Source: Taklimakanibacter deserti (GTDB lineage Bacteria; Pseudomonadota; Alphaproteobacteria; Rhizobiales; Aestuariivirgaceae). Taken from it: a DNA stretch of 64,000 nucleotides. A program made the position numbers and the translations under genes. The notes under the pieces are model-generated. The model did not search any database. It was not told where the DNA came from and saw nothing but the letters and a program-made list of their open reading frames with translations. Within the stretch, counting starts at the first letter, position 1. Every line of letters starts with the position of its first letter. Below, piece after piece: positions 1 through 7,908 of the stretch. The stretch lies in NCBI GenBank assembly GCA_003574785.1, contig QORU01000004.1, positions 427,716 to 491,715 of the forward strand. The letters run 5' to 3'.

Positions 1-795
1 CAGGACTGGACGGAGAAATTCAAGCCCATCGCGGATGCCTTTGCCAGGCTCGACATCGAGGCGCTGATCGACGGCGAGGTGGTCGTCTTCGAGAACGCGG
101 GGCGCACCAGCTTCCAGGCCTTGCAAGAGGCCTTGTCCGAGCGCCGCCACAGCGATCTGCGCTATGTCGCCTTCGATCTCCTGAACGAGAGCGGTGAGGA
201 TTTGCGCAAGCAGCCGCTGGTCGAGCGCAAGAAGCGGCTGAAGAAGCTCTTGGGCCGAACGAAAGCGCCGTTGACCTATGGCGATCATATCGAGGGCGAC
301 AGCGACAAGGTCCTGGCCGAAGCCTGCCGGCTCGGCATAGAGGGGCTCGTCTCCAAGGACAAGACCAGTACCTATGTGTCGGGACGCGCCTTGACCTGGA
401 TCAAGAGCAAGTGCCTGGGCCGCTCCGAATTCGTCATTGGCGGTTTCCGACCCTCCGACAAGCAAGGGCGCAGCTTCGCCTCGCTCCTCATCGGCGAATT
501 CAACAAGGGCGATCTCATCTATAAGGGCCGCGTCGGCACCGGCTATGACGAGGCCACCTTGCGCTCGCTCGGCGCCAAGCTCAAAGCCCGCCTGATCGAC
601 AAGCCGCCCTTCAAGGCCGTGCCGCGCGACATCCGCAGCCGCGCCCGCTGGGTGAAGCCGGAGCTCGTCGCCGAGATCGCCTTCACCGAAAGGACAAGGG
701 ATGGCATCTTGCGCCACCCGGTCTTCCTGGGCTTGCGCGAAGACAAGCGTGCGCGTGATGTGACGGGTGCGGACCGTATGGAGGCTCTTGCATGA
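1..795 (+). CDS. ligD: LigD ATP-dependent DNA ligase module (5' end outside window)
   Basis: C-terminal 264 residues of the ligase module of LigD, which seals double-strand breaks with Ku in bacterial non-homologous end joining. The frame is open from base 1. Visible nucleotidyltransferase motifs are DGEVVVFE (motif III, about residue 24), EGLVSKD (motif IV, about 115) and the WIKSK motif V lysines (about 134), followed by an OB-fold tail with the usual VKPELVAEIAFTE. The adenylated KxDG lysine must lie upstream of the window. In most alphaproteobacteria ligase and polymerase are one polypeptide. Here this ORF stops at TGA (793-795), overlapping the ATG of the polymerase ORF. Ku was not seen and may lie upstream. 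Confidence 0.93.
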   Translation, partial: QDWTEKFKPIADAFARLDIEALIDGEVVVFENAGRTSFQALQEALSERRHSDLRYVAFDLLNESGEDLRKQPLVERKKRLKKLLGRTKAPLTYGDHIEGDSDKVLAEACRLGIEGLVSKDKTSTYVSGRALTWIKSKCLGRSEFVIGGFRPSDKQGRSFASLLIGEFNKGDLIYKGRVGTGYDEATLRSLGAKLKARLIDKPPFKAVPRDIRSRARWVKPELVAEIAFTERTRDGILRHPVFLGLREDKRARDVTGADRMEALA

Positions 796-1694
796 GCAAA
801 GAAGAAGACGAAGTCGCGGGCGTCAGGCTCACCCATCCCGACCGGGTGCTTTATCCCGACCAGGGCCTGACCAAGCGCGAGCTCGCTTTATATCTGGCGG
901 GCGTCGCCAAGCACATGCTGCCATTCGCGGCGAAGCACCCCTTGAGCCTGGTGCGCTGCCCGGACGGCATCGATGGCAAATGCTTCTTCCAGAAGCATCT
1001 GACCGCCAGCATGCCCAAGGGCTTCAAGACGGTGACGATCCGCGAGAAGGATGGCGACAAGGCCGATTATCTCTATGTCGAGGATGTGTCGGGCATTGTC
1101 GGCGCGGCCCAGATCGGCGCCCTCGAGCTCCATGTCTGGGGTGCGCCCAATGATGATCTCGAGCATCCCGACCGTATGGTCTTCGACCTCGATCCCGATG
1201 ACAGCGTGGGCTTTGCCGAGGTCAAGGCGGCAGCCGGCGATCTGCGCTCGGTCCTCGAGGCGTCAGGCCTTCAGACCTTCGCCATGGTTACCGGCGGCAA
1301 GGGCATCCATGTGATCGCCCCGCTTTCCGGCCGCAATGACTGGGACGAGGTCAAGACCTTTGCCGCAGGCCTCGCCCGAAGCTTTGCGGATCGCGATCCC
1401 GACCGGTTCATCGCCACTGCCAGCAAGGCCAAGCGCAAGGGGCGCATCTTCATCGACTGGTTGCGCAATGAGCGGGGCGCCACCGCTATCCTCCCTTATT
1501 CGCCCAGGGCCCGCAAAGGCGCTCCCGTCGCCGTGCCGGTCGGCTGGAGCGAGCTTTCCCGGCTCAAGAGTGCCGCGGCCTTCGACACGGTTGCCGTTCT
1601 CAAACGACTGAAAGGTCCCAAGCGCGATCCCTGGCCTGGCTACCGAAAACGGCAGCATCTTGGCAAAGAAACGATCGAAGCCGTCGCATCTTAA
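792..1694 (+). CDS. ligD: LigD polymerase/primase module (stand-alone)
   Basis: Archaeo-eukaryotic-primase-type polymerase of NHEJ that fills gaps at broken ends, 300 aa. The start is well supported: GGAGG lies 7 nt before ATG 792, inside the end of the ligase ORF, and the stop and start overlap as ATGA, so translation is probably coupled. The N terminus reads GVRLTHPDRVLYP, the usual beginning of the polymerase domain. The catalytic acidic motif FDLDPDD is at about residues 131-137, and the conserved GGKGIHV at about 168-174. The protein ends without any third module. The module pair therefore acts in trans or by assembly rather than as a single LigD chain. Confidence 0.93.
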   Translation: MSKEEDEVAGVRLTHPDRVLYPDQGLTKRELALYLAGVAKHMLPFAAKHPLSLVRCPDGIDGKCFFQKHLTASMPKGFKTVTIREKDGDKADYLYVEDVSGIVGAAQIGALELHVWGAPNDDLEHPDRMVFDLDPDDSVGFAEVKAAAGDLRSVLEASGLQTFAMVTGGKGIHVIAPLSGRNDWDEVKTFAAGLARSFADRDPDRFIATASKAKRKGRIFIDWLRNERGATAILPYSPRARKGAPVAVPVGWSELSRLKSAAAFDTVAVLKRLKGPKRDPWPGYRKRQHLGKETIEAVAS

Positions 1695-1766
1695 CGAATT
1701 ATTTCCTGCCACAGCGCCGCCGCAATCGGCTCCCATCTGATGGCTGGTTTCCACTGGGAGTCTTTC

Positions 1767-2489
1767 ATGGACCGCCGCTCTCTCGCTGCTCTGGGCCTCA
1801 CCGGCCTTGCTGCTGCCGCTCTCGCCACCCCGTCTCTAGCTCAGGAGTCCAAATCTATGCCGCGCCTCATCTCACTCAACGGACATGGCGAGGTGAAAGC
1901 CAAGCCCGACATGGCGGTCGTCAATGTCGGCGTCACGACCCAGGCCCAGACGGCGCGCGAGGCCCTGACCCAGAACACCGCCGCCATGGAGAAGGTCTTT
2001 GCCAGCCTCAAGGCGTCCGGCATCGAGGCCAAGGACATCCAGACCTCCAATTTCATGATCAATCCGCGCTATCAATATGACCAGAATAATGCTCAGCCGC
2101 CGCGCGTAATAGGCTATGACGTGTCGAACACCGTGACCGTCTCGGTGAAGAAGCTCGACACGCTGGGTGCGGTGCTCGACAAGGTGGTGGGCGAAGGCTC
2201 GAACCAGATCAATGGCGTGATGTTCGCCATTGCCGATGACGAGAAGTTCAAGGACGAGGCGCGCAAGCTCGCGGTCGCCGATGCCGAGCGCAAGGCGAAA
2301 CTCTATGCCGAGACGACGCGTATCTCGCTTGGCCAGATCATGTCCTTGAGCGAAGGCAACTACCAGCCGCCGCAGCCTGTCTATTATGGCAAGGCGGTCA
2401 GGGCCGACGCGGCGCCGAGCGCCGTGCCGATCGCCGAAGGCGAGCAGACCGTCGCGATCGATGTGAACATCGCGTGGGAGATCAAGTAA
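1767..2489 (+). CDS. SIMPL (DUF541) domain periplasmic protein
   Basis: Exported protein of the SIMPL/DUF541 (BP26/OMP28-like) family, 240 aa. An upstream in-frame start exists at 1740, but GGGAG about 8 nt before ATG 1767 and the signal peptide beginning MDRRSLAALGLTG make 1767 the better choice. The signal peptide is hydrophobic and ends near SLAQE. The mature part shows the family hallmark of a GHGEVKAKPDMAVVNVGV-type beta strand and the AxxxNTAAMEKVFASLK helix. Family members form ring-shaped periplasmic assemblies of unclear function, some linked to stress. It is followed by a strong hairpin at 2525-2551, so the gene is probably monocistronic. Confidence 0.88.
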   Translation: MDRRSLAALGLTGLAAAALATPSLAQESKSMPRLISLNGHGEVKAKPDMAVVNVGVTTQAQTAREALTQNTAAMEKVFASLKASGIEAKDIQTSNFMINPRYQYDQNNAQPPRVIGYDVSNTVTVSVKKLDTLGAVLDKVVGEGSNQINGVMFAIADDEKFKDEARKLAVADAERKAKLYAETTRISLGQIMSLSEGNYQPPQPVYYGKAVRADAAPSAVPIAEGEQTVAIDVNIAWEIK

Positions 2490-2524
2490 CGGCTGTAAAC
2501 CGTTGATTTGACTCCCACATCAAA

Positions 2525-2551
2525 GGCCGGCGGAGCGGTTTTCCGCCGGCC
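2525..2551 (+). terminator. Perfect 10-bp stem-loop between SIMPL gene and next gene
   Basis: GGCCGGCGGA (2525-2534) pairs perfectly with TCCGCCGGCC (2542-2551) across a 7-nt loop. No U-run follows, so it is either a weak or Rho-assisted terminator, or an mRNA 3' stabiliser. It lies 4 nt before the GGAG ribosome-binding site of the next gene. Confidence 0.55.
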
Positions 2552-2570
2552 GTGAAGGAGAGTGTGGATC

Positions 2571-2873
2571 ATGGGTTTGCGTCATCTCATCATCGCCGCG
2601 ATGCTCGCGGGCTTCGCGCCGGCGCACCTGCCCCTTGTCACGATCGACAAGGCCGAAGCCGCCCAGACATCCCAGACCGTGAAGAAGAAAAAGAAGAAGG
2701 TGGTCGAGAAGAAGCCGCAGCAGCCGCGGGTGAAGCAGAACTTCCGCGCCCCCCGCCCCGGCGAGCCCAATGCCGGCTGGACCGACGACTGCCTCTTCTA
2801 CTATAACGTCTATGGCAGGCTGCCGAACTATTGCCAACCATATGGCCGCGGCTTCCGGATGTGGGACTGGTAA
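2571..2873 (+). CDS. Small exported lysine-rich protein of unknown function
   Basis: 100-aa protein, not assigned to a known family. ATG 2571 has AAGGAG about 10 nt upstream (2555-2560), so it is preferred to the GTG at 2562. Residues 1-31 form a signal peptide (hydrophobic IIAAMLAGFAPA, cleavage near AEAAQ). Residues 37-48 are a basic stretch with a run of six lysines. The C-terminal half is aromatic and has two cysteines (DDCLFYYNVYG and PNYCQPYGRG), which could form a disulfide in the periplasm. The Tyr/Gly/Trp-rich tail ending RMWDW is reminiscent of small cell-envelope proteins of Hyphomicrobiales, but that is only an impression. Confidence 0.7.
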   Translation: MGLRHLIIAAMLAGFAPAHLPLVTIDKAEAAQTSQTVKKKKKKVVEKKPQQPRVKQNFRAPRPGEPNAGWTDDCLFYYNVYGRLPNYCQPYGRGFRMWDW

Positions 2874-2940
2874 AGGCGAAGCATGACCCTCTCCAATCCT
2901 TCGGACGGGAGAGGGGAAATGTTGAGGCAGCCTCGAAGCG

Positions 2941-3966
2941 CTATACCGGCGTGTTGAGCAGCTCCTTCACATATTTGTCGAGGAACTTCACATCCTCAGG
3001 ATTCGTCCCGGGGCCGCCGGCGAAATGGCCCCAGATCGAGGGCATGGGAATGAGCTTTGCATTCGGCATGTGCTTGACCTCGATGGCGCTGTCCTCCGGC
3101 GGGAAATAGAGGTCGGTCTGGCCGGGCATCACATAGGCCTTGGCCTTGATGGCGCCGAGCGCCTTGCGGAAATCGCCCTTGTAAAGCTCGTTCTTGCTGA
3201 TGTCGCCATTCTGCCAGGTCCACAGCATGGTGAGCAGGTTGTTGGCGTCCTTGGGCAAAAAGAAACCCTCCCAGAAGGCGACAAGGAAATCCTCGAGGGA
3301 TGCGAAGCCGAGCGTCTTGAGATCGAGCTCTTCGCGATAGAAACTCTGCGAGAAGCCCCAGCCGGCATAGACGCGCGCCGCCGCGCGCAGGCCCTTGGCC
3401 GGCTTTTCCTTGTACCAGCCGTTGTTCCAGGCGGCATCGGCCGTCAGCGCCGCCTTGACGCCTTCGAGGAAGACGAAATTGTGCCTCGAGCATTTGGCCG
3501 AGCCGCAGAAGGGCAGGATGCGCTCGACCATGTCGGGGAAGAGCGCACCCCAATGGAAGGCCTGCAGCGCCCCCATCGACCAGCCGATGACCAGCTTGAC
3601 ACGCTTGATGCCGAGCTCGTCATGCACCAGCCGGTGCTGCAATTTGACATTGTCATAGGGCGTCACATCGGGGAAGCGCGACGCATTATAGGGCTCGGGC
3701 ATGTTGCTCGGCGAAGAGGAGAGACCGTTGCCCAGCATGTTCGGGATGATGATGAAATATTTTCCGGGATCGAGCCCCATGCCTTCGCCGACGAGCCATT
3801 CATTGTCGTAATGCTGGCCGGAATACCAGGTCGGATAGACGATCACATTGTCCTTCTTGGCATTGAGCTTGCCGAAGGTCTTGTAGGCGAGTTTGCAGTC
3901 GCGCAGCGCCGCGCCCGATTGCAGCACCACGGTGCCGGCATCATAGATCGAATAGTCTTGTGGCAT
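2941..3966 (-). CDS. Alpha/beta-fold hydrolase, homoserine O-acetyltransferase-like
   Basis: 341-aa alpha/beta hydrolase of the MetX-like superfamily. The nucleophile elbow GWSMG places the serine at residue 130. The likely acid is D285 (GQTDLYFPP) and the likely base H314 (SIWGHFAGG), the canonical order. The N-terminal DCKLAYKTFGKLN strand-turn resembles MetX (CxLAYxTxGxLN), but the oxyanion and substrate residues differ enough that acyltransfer to homoserine should not be assumed. Such stand-alone paralogues usually act as esterases or acyltransferases on unknown substrates. It is monocistronic on the minus strand, separated by 76 nt from the downstream end of the permease gene. Confidence 0.85.
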   Translation of the reverse strand: MPQDYSIYDAGTVVLQSGAALRDCKLAYKTFGKLNAKKDNVIVYPTWYSGQHYDNEWLVGEGMGLDPGKYFIIIPNMLGNGLSSSPSNMPEPYNASRFPDVTPYDNVKLQHRLVHDELGIKRVKLVIGWSMGALQAFHWGALFPDMVERILPFCGSAKCSRHNFVFLEGVKAALTADAAWNNGWYKEKPAKGLRAAARVYAGWGFSQSFYREELDLKTLGFASLEDFLVAFWEGFFLPKDANNLLTMLWTWQNGDISKNELYKGDFRKALGAIKAKAYVMPGQTDLYFPPEDSAIEVKHMPNAKLIPMPSIWGHFAGGPGTNPEDVKFLDKYVKELLNTPV

Positions 3967-4042
3967 GGTTCATCTCTCCCTCAAATTGCGAGAGGCCAGT
4001 GTCCTGGCCTCCCTCTTTCGATACTCTTCTTGCGCGAGATCT

Positions 4043-5365
4043 TTATGCCTCGCGCATCACCTTGGAAATGGCAAAATAGACGATTGCCGCGACGAGGAAA
4101 GCCGAGATCGCGGTCGACCATTCCGGCGCCTTGAACTCGACCAGAAGGGCTACCGCCGATCCCGCGGCCCAGGCGATGAAGGCGGTGGTCCGCCAATCCG
4201 CCGAGGCTTCGGAATTCTTGCGGACGATATACTGGTCGACCAGGATGATGGCGCCGATGGGCGGCACCAGGATGCCGAGCAGCGACAGCCACTCGATGAA
4301 GAAGGCCCAGATATTGCCGGCGGCGACCAGGATGCCGATGGCGCCGAGGATGATGGCCATCAGTCGCATGTTGCTCGAGAGAATGCGCGACCAGCCGGTC
4401 GCCGCATTATAGAGACAGTGGGCGCAGACCGATCCCAGATTGCAATAGAGGAAGAGGAAGGCGAGCACCGAGAGCCACGCGGCCTGCTTGCCATTCATAT
4501 AGCCGAACATGTTGTCGACGCCGAACGGATTGGCATTGGGCACCGCCAGCGCCGCCGTCATGACGCCGCCGACCAGCATGGCGATGAGATTGGCGAAGGG
4601 AAAGGCGCTGAAGGTCGAGATGAGCGAGCTTTTGCGATCGGCCGCCCAGCGGTTGAAGTCGGCGGTCACGGTGCCTGCATCGACGAACAAGGTGAGCACG
4701 ATGGTGAGGCCCACGCCCATCGACATGGTGGCGATGCCATTGTTGCCGGGATAGGCCATGATGGCGCTCCAGCTCGTCGTGCTTGCGGCATCGAGAGCGA
4801 CCCAGATGCCGAGGATGACGAAGAGCGGCACCGAGATGAGGCCGATCCAGTGCAGGCCGCGCACGCCGATGAAGGTGATGGCGATATAGAGAATGCCCGC
4901 GACGATCGTCATCGCCACATAGTTCAGACCGTAGGTGGAGCTGATCAGGGCGCCGGTGATGCCGGTCTGCACCGCATACCAACCGAGCAGCAGCGTCGAC
5001 AGAAGGCCCGAGGCGAAGACATAGCCCTTGCGGCCGAATACGATGCTGGAGAGAAGGGCGAAATTCATGCCGCGGTCGGTGCCCAAGAGCCCCAGAAGCC
5101 CGACATAGGCGAACATGATGAGATTGCCGATGATCATCGCCTTGAGCGCGTCGGCAAAGCCCATGCCGAGCACGAGGATCGATCCGGTCATGGCGCCGGT
5201 GATGATCATCGGAAAGCCGATCCACACCATGGTGACCGAGAACAGGCTGCGGCGGGCTTTCGCCGGCACCGGCGTGTGCTCGTACTCTTCACCTAAGAGA
5301 TGATCGGCTTCCGCCTCGAGCTCGGTCAGAGACGAGGCGCGAGCCCGCTGTTGATTGTCTGTCAT
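4043..5365 (-). CDS. NCS1-family nucleobase/cytosine permease
   Basis: 440-aa integral membrane transporter of the nucleobase:cation symporter-1 (CodB-like) family with about 12 hydrophobic segments. ATG 5365 is chosen because GAGGAAA lies about 7 nt upstream and the family N terminus (hydrophilic leader, then VWIGFPM at about residue 52) follows. The longer frame to 5509 would translate the structured leader. NCS1 proteins import cytosine, hydantoins, purines or similar bases. The substrate cannot be read from sequence here and there is no adjacent deaminase. The leader at 5446-5558 carries a promoter, a nested hairpin and an intrinsic terminator, which points to regulated premature termination. 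Confidence 0.87.
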   Translation of the reverse strand: MTDNQQRARASSLTELEAEADHLLGEEYEHTPVPAKARRSLFSVTMVWIGFPMIITGAMTGSILVLGMGFADALKAMIIGNLIMFAYVGLLGLLGTDRGMNFALLSSIVFGRKGYVFASGLLSTLLLGWYAVQTGITGALISSTYGLNYVAMTIVAGILYIAITFIGVRGLHWIGLISVPLFVILGIWVALDAASTTSWSAIMAYPGNNGIATMSMGVGLTIVLTLFVDAGTVTADFNRWAADRKSSLISTFSAFPFANLIAMLVGGVMTAALAVPNANPFGVDNMFGYMNGKQAAWLSVLAFLFLYCNLGSVCAHCLYNAATGWSRILSSNMRLMAIILGAIGILVAAGNIWAFFIEWLSLLGILVPPIGAIILVDQYIVRKNSEASADWRTTAFIAWAAGSAVALLVEFKAPEWSTAISAFLVAAIVYFAISKVMREA

Positions 5366-5445
5366 GTGCGTTTCCTCAAGTCTGTTTCTTGGTCTAGGCA
5401 CGAAGCGACGCAACGCATGTGGAGCAAGTCCAAATGCAAAAACAA

Positions 5446-5487
5446 AAGCCCCCACCGAGATCTTTGAGGATCTGCAGATGGGGGCTT
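5446..5487 (-). terminator. Intrinsic terminator inside the NCS1 permease leader
   Basis: Read on the minus strand, AAGCCCCC (5487-5480) pairs with GGGGGCUU (5453-5446). An inner AGAUC/GAUCU helix is closed by a CUCAAA loop, and the stem is followed by UUGUUUUUGC. It lies 80 nt upstream of the permease start codon and downstream of its promoter, so it would stop transcription before the gene unless it is disrupted. Confidence 0.75.
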
Positions 5488-5492
5488 CAAAG

Positions 5493-5527
5493 CCTGGATT
5501 TTTCGGCAATGGCGCCGAGATAACAGG
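5493..5527 (-). promoter_or_regulatory. Candidate small riboswitch aptamer upstream of NCS1 permease
   Basis: At the predicted 5' end of the mRNA, an outer CCUG/CAGG helix (5527-5524 with 5496-5493) encloses an asymmetric internal loop (UUAUCU opposite AAAAAUC) and an inner CGGC/GCCG hairpin. Right after it, GGCUUUGAAGCC can form a short hairpin that uses the AAGCC needed by the terminator stem. This aptamer, switch and terminator order is typical of purine or other base-sensing riboswitches. I do not recognise the class. Confidence 0.4.
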
Positions 5528-5530
5528 TTA

Positions 5531-5558
5531 ACTATAGCGCAAGCGGGCGCTTTGTCTA
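5531..5558 (-). promoter_or_regulatory. Sigma70-type promoter for the NCS1 permease
   Basis: On the minus strand TAGACA (-35, 5558-5553) and TATAGT (-10, 5536-5531) are separated by 16 bp. Transcription would start near 5524-5525, exactly at the first base pairs of the nested hairpin. Confidence 0.5.
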
Positions 5559-5659
5559 CATGGAATCGACAGGAGCTGTAACCGAAACGGTTGCTGACTC
5601 GTATTGTCACGAGAATGGTGTAGCTCGCGATCCCGAGGCAACGATGCTAGAGTCCACCC

Positions 5660-6625
5660 ATGCCCGTCTGTGAAGCAGACCCCTGGCGCTTGCAGTATTT
5701 CGAAGCCGTCCCCTGCCCGGCCGATGTCCTGATACCGACCGAGGATTGCGACGCTTGGGTCTGGTATCCGCGCGCCAACTGGATCTATGACAAGCTGCGC
5801 ATCGCCCAGAGCCAGGGGCTCGATTGCGGCCCGCACGGCATAGTCCCCCAGCGCTTCCCGGTCTTCTCCAAGCCGATCTTCAATCTGAAGGGCATGGGCG
5901 TCGGCAGCGGCGCCTTGCGCTCGCTCGCCGAATATGAGGCGAGCTATACGCCGGGACATTTCTGGACCGAGCTCTTGACGGGCGACCACCTGTCGACCGA
6001 TTGCGCCGTCGTCGAAGGCGAGGTGCGCTGGTGGCGGCACACGACCGGCAAGCCTCTCGGGTCGAACGGCATGTTCGATTACTGGACGATACACGGCGAG
6101 GGCCGCCCGGCGCTCGAAGACTATGTCGGCTCATGGGTAGGCCGGCATCTTGCCGACTATACCGGCATGCTCAATGTCGAGACCCTGGGCGGACGCATCA
6201 TCGAAGCGCATTTGCGTTTCGCCGATCAGTGGCCTGATCTCTATGGCAAGGGCTGGGTCGAAGCGCTCGTCCGGCTCTATGCCGGGAAGCGCTGGGATTT
6301 TCCCGAGGAAGGCCAGCGCCGCGACGGCTATTCCGTCGTGCTCTTCGGCCGGCATGGCCGGCATTTTCGCCACCCGCCGGCCGATCTGCAGCGCGCCGTG
6401 CGCGCCATGCCGGGCGTGATGAGCCTCCAGATCACCTTCCATGAGACGAAGCCGCCGGAAGACCATGCCGCACCGCCAGGCGGCTTCCGGCTCGCCATCG
6501 TCAACACCCATGATCTCGAAGCGGGCTTTGCCGCGCGCCGGCGGATCGCCGAGGCCTTCGCGCCCGAAGACCTGCTGTGGCCCGAAGGGGCCCGTCCTCA
6601 CGCACTCGCGACCGGCGCGCTATAA
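5660..6625 (+). CDS. ATP-grasp-like conserved hypothetical protein
   Basis: 321-aa cytosolic protein with no family name that I can assign firmly. Residues 130-185 read like the C-terminal part of an ATP-grasp fold: a glycine-rich FDYWTI segment, then NVETLGGRIIEAHLRF, which parallels the Mg-binding NxE...IIExNxR strands of that superfamily. Tryptophan is abundant (DAWVWYP, EVRWWRH). If the fold is right, it would ligate a carboxylate to an amine or thiol using ATP, with unknown substrates. No Shine-Dalgarno is evident before ATG 5660. The 3' end overlaps the convergent ABM gene by 28 nt. Confidence 0.6.
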   Translation: MPVCEADPWRLQYFEAVPCPADVLIPTEDCDAWVWYPRANWIYDKLRIAQSQGLDCGPHGIVPQRFPVFSKPIFNLKGMGVGSGALRSLAEYEASYTPGHFWTELLTGDHLSTDCAVVEGEVRWWRHTTGKPLGSNGMFDYWTIHGEGRPALEDYVGSWVGRHLADYTGMLNVETLGGRIIEAHLRFADQWPDLYGKGWVEALVRLYAGKRWDFPEEGQRRDGYSVVLFGRHGRHFRHPPADLQRAVRAMPGVMSLQITFHETKPPEDHAAPPGGFRLAIVNTHDLEAGFAARRRIAEAFAPEDLLWPEGARPHALATGAL

Positions 6626-6897
6626 TGCTCGACCAGCGGGAAGGGCTCATAGAAATGATGCAGAAGGCGCTTCCATTCGCCATAGCGCTCTGAGCCGCGA
6701 AAGCCATCCGTGTGGGCTTCGAGCGTATCCCAGGCGACCAGCAGCAGATATTTGCCTTTCGCTTCGATGCAAGGCCTGACCTCGAGCCGGAGGAAGCCCG
6801 GCGTCGCGGAGATGAGCGGCAGTGCCTCGCGCATCGCCTGCTCGAAGGCACTCTCTTGTCCCGGCTTCACCTGCAAGAGCGCGTGTTCGAGGATCAT
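6598..6897 (-). CDS. Antibiotic biosynthesis monooxygenase (ABM) domain protein
   Basis: 99-aa dimeric alpha+beta barrel protein of the ABM/YgiN type. The features are the N-terminal HALLQVKPGQESAFEQAM, the central PGFLRLEV strand, and the YLLLVAWDTLEAHTDGFRGSERYGEWKRLL helix region. Members oxidise quinol-like or reactive small molecules without cofactor, or degrade haem; the substrate here is unknown. Its start is 3 nt beyond the stop of the carbonic anhydrase gene, so the two form an operon. Confidence 0.85.
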   Translation of the reverse strand: MILEHALLQVKPGQESAFEQAMREALPLISATPGFLRLEVRPCIEAKGKYLLLVAWDTLEAHTDGFRGSERYGEWKRLLHHFYEPFPLVEHYSAPVASA

Positions 6898-6900
6898 CGC

Positions 6901-7536
6901 TCACACCACCGTCCAGCGGCGCTCCGTCTCGGCATAGACATTGAGCTCGCCCTGCGAGATGTCGAACCATGCGCCATGGAGCGTGAGCTGGTCCTTGCTC
7001 TCGCGCACCCTGATCCAGGGAAAGGTGCGCAGATTGGCGAGTGAATGCTCGACCGAGGCCTGCTCGACCGCCGTCAGCCGTTCCGCCGGGCCGTGATCAT
7101 GGTCATGCTCGACGACGGCGGCCACATCGCGCACCCCGGCGAGCCACTTGCCGATGAAGTCGCCAGTGCTCAAGGGATCGCCCGGCTCCATGATCGCCCT
7201 GATGCCGCCGCAGCGCCCGTGGCCCATGATGACGATATGCTGGACGCCGAGCTGCAGCACGGCGAATTCGAGCGCCGCACTGGTCGAATGGTGCCTTCCG
7301 TCCGGCGCATAAGGCGGCACCAGATTGGCGACATTGCGCACGACGAAGATCTCGCCCGGCCCCGCATCGAAGATCGTCTCGGGGGCGGCGCGCGAGTCGC
7401 AGCAGGCGATCATCATGATGGTGGGTTTCTGCTGGCCCTGGCCGAGGCGGCGGTAGCGCTCTTCCTCCGCGGCATAGCGTCCGGCGCGGAAGCTGGCATA
7501 GCCGTCGAGAAGCCGTTGCGGGAAATTGACGCCCAT
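6901..7536 (-). CDS. Beta-class carbonic anhydrase
   Basis: 211-aa zinc enzyme interconverting CO2 and bicarbonate in the cytosol. The zinc ligands are C45 and the pair H106/C109 (GHGRCGG). The catalytic Asp-Arg dyad is D47/R49 in CCDSR. Residues 80-95 (DGRHHSTSAALEFAV) match the conserved core helix. The length is normal for the type II/Can group. Bicarbonate made here feeds CarAB, which is also encoded in this window. It is the first gene of a two-gene operon with the ABM gene. Confidence 0.93.
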   Translation of the reverse strand: MGVNFPQRLLDGYASFRAGRYAAEEERYRRLGQGQQKPTIMMIACCDSRAAPETIFDAGPGEIFVVRNVANLVPPYAPDGRHHSTSAALEFAVLQLGVQHIVIMGHGRCGGIRAIMEPGDPLSTGDFIGKWLAGVRDVAAVVEHDHDHGPAERLTAVEQASVEHSLANLRTFPWIRVRESKDQLTLHGAWFDISQGELNVYAETERRWTVV

Positions 7537-7644
7537 GCCACCACCCTCACATTATGATAGGGTGAGCTAAAGCAAAAAGGGGCCGGCGCCGCAAGCGCTG
7601 GCGGCATGACAAAGCGCCGCCCCTGGCGGGACGGCGCTCTCAAA

Positions 7645-7689
7645 GCATGATCCGGAAAAGTGGATACCGGTTTTCCGAAAAGATCATGC
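7645..7689. repeat. Rhizobiales-type intergenic palindromic repeat, copy 1
   Basis: GCATGATC ... GATCATGC with inner GGAAAA/TTTTCC, an imperfect palindrome. It is followed by GCGCAAACAAA and then by a hairpin terminator, the same order as the copy at 12548. The sequence matches, from memory, a short repeat scattered through Hyphomicrobiales genomes. Confidence 0.75.
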
Positions 7690-7703
7690 GCAAACAAACG
7701 GAT

Positions 7704-7736
7704 AAAGCGTGATGGCGATTCAAGCCATCACGCTTT
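7704..7736. terminator. 13-bp perfect hairpin terminator
   Basis: AAAGCGTGATGGC pairs perfectly with GCCATCACGCTTT around a GATTCAA loop. T-rich flanks on the plus side suggest it can act on both strands. It sits between the carbonic anhydrase start region and the second Pho box. Confidence 0.7.
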
Positions 7737-7824
7737 TATGTCCTGCCCCTCATTCCGCAAGCTTACGCAACGCCGCCGCGAAACGAGGGCTCTCTTTGAA
7801 CCTGGGCCATCATTGCCTGCCTTG

Positions 7825-7842
7825 ACGACAGGGCGATGTCAG
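7825..7842 (-). promoter_or_regulatory. Second Pho box, downstream of phoX
   Basis: Minus strand CTGACAT-CGCC-CTGTCGT, two direct heptamers with a 4-nt gap, matching the PhoB consensus CTGTCAT-N4-CTGTCAT at 12 of 14 positions. It is nearly identical to the box at 9925. No intact gene follows within 280 nt on this strand. A 16-codon ORF beginning ATGATGGCCCAG starts just after it. Confidence 0.55.
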
Positions 7843-7908
7843 TTTGACGAAATCGTTTTTGAATCTGATTTCAACCTCTTAGGGAGAAAGCTTGAATCAA
7901 TTTGACAG

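Noticed and set aside
3965..5296. 443-codon plus-strand frame rich in Asp, Gly, Arg and His
   Set aside because: Mirror of the permease gene; extreme composition typical of antisense frames.
4509..5303. Plus-strand frames opposite the NCS1 permease
   Set aside because: Antisense to a clear transporter; no start signals.
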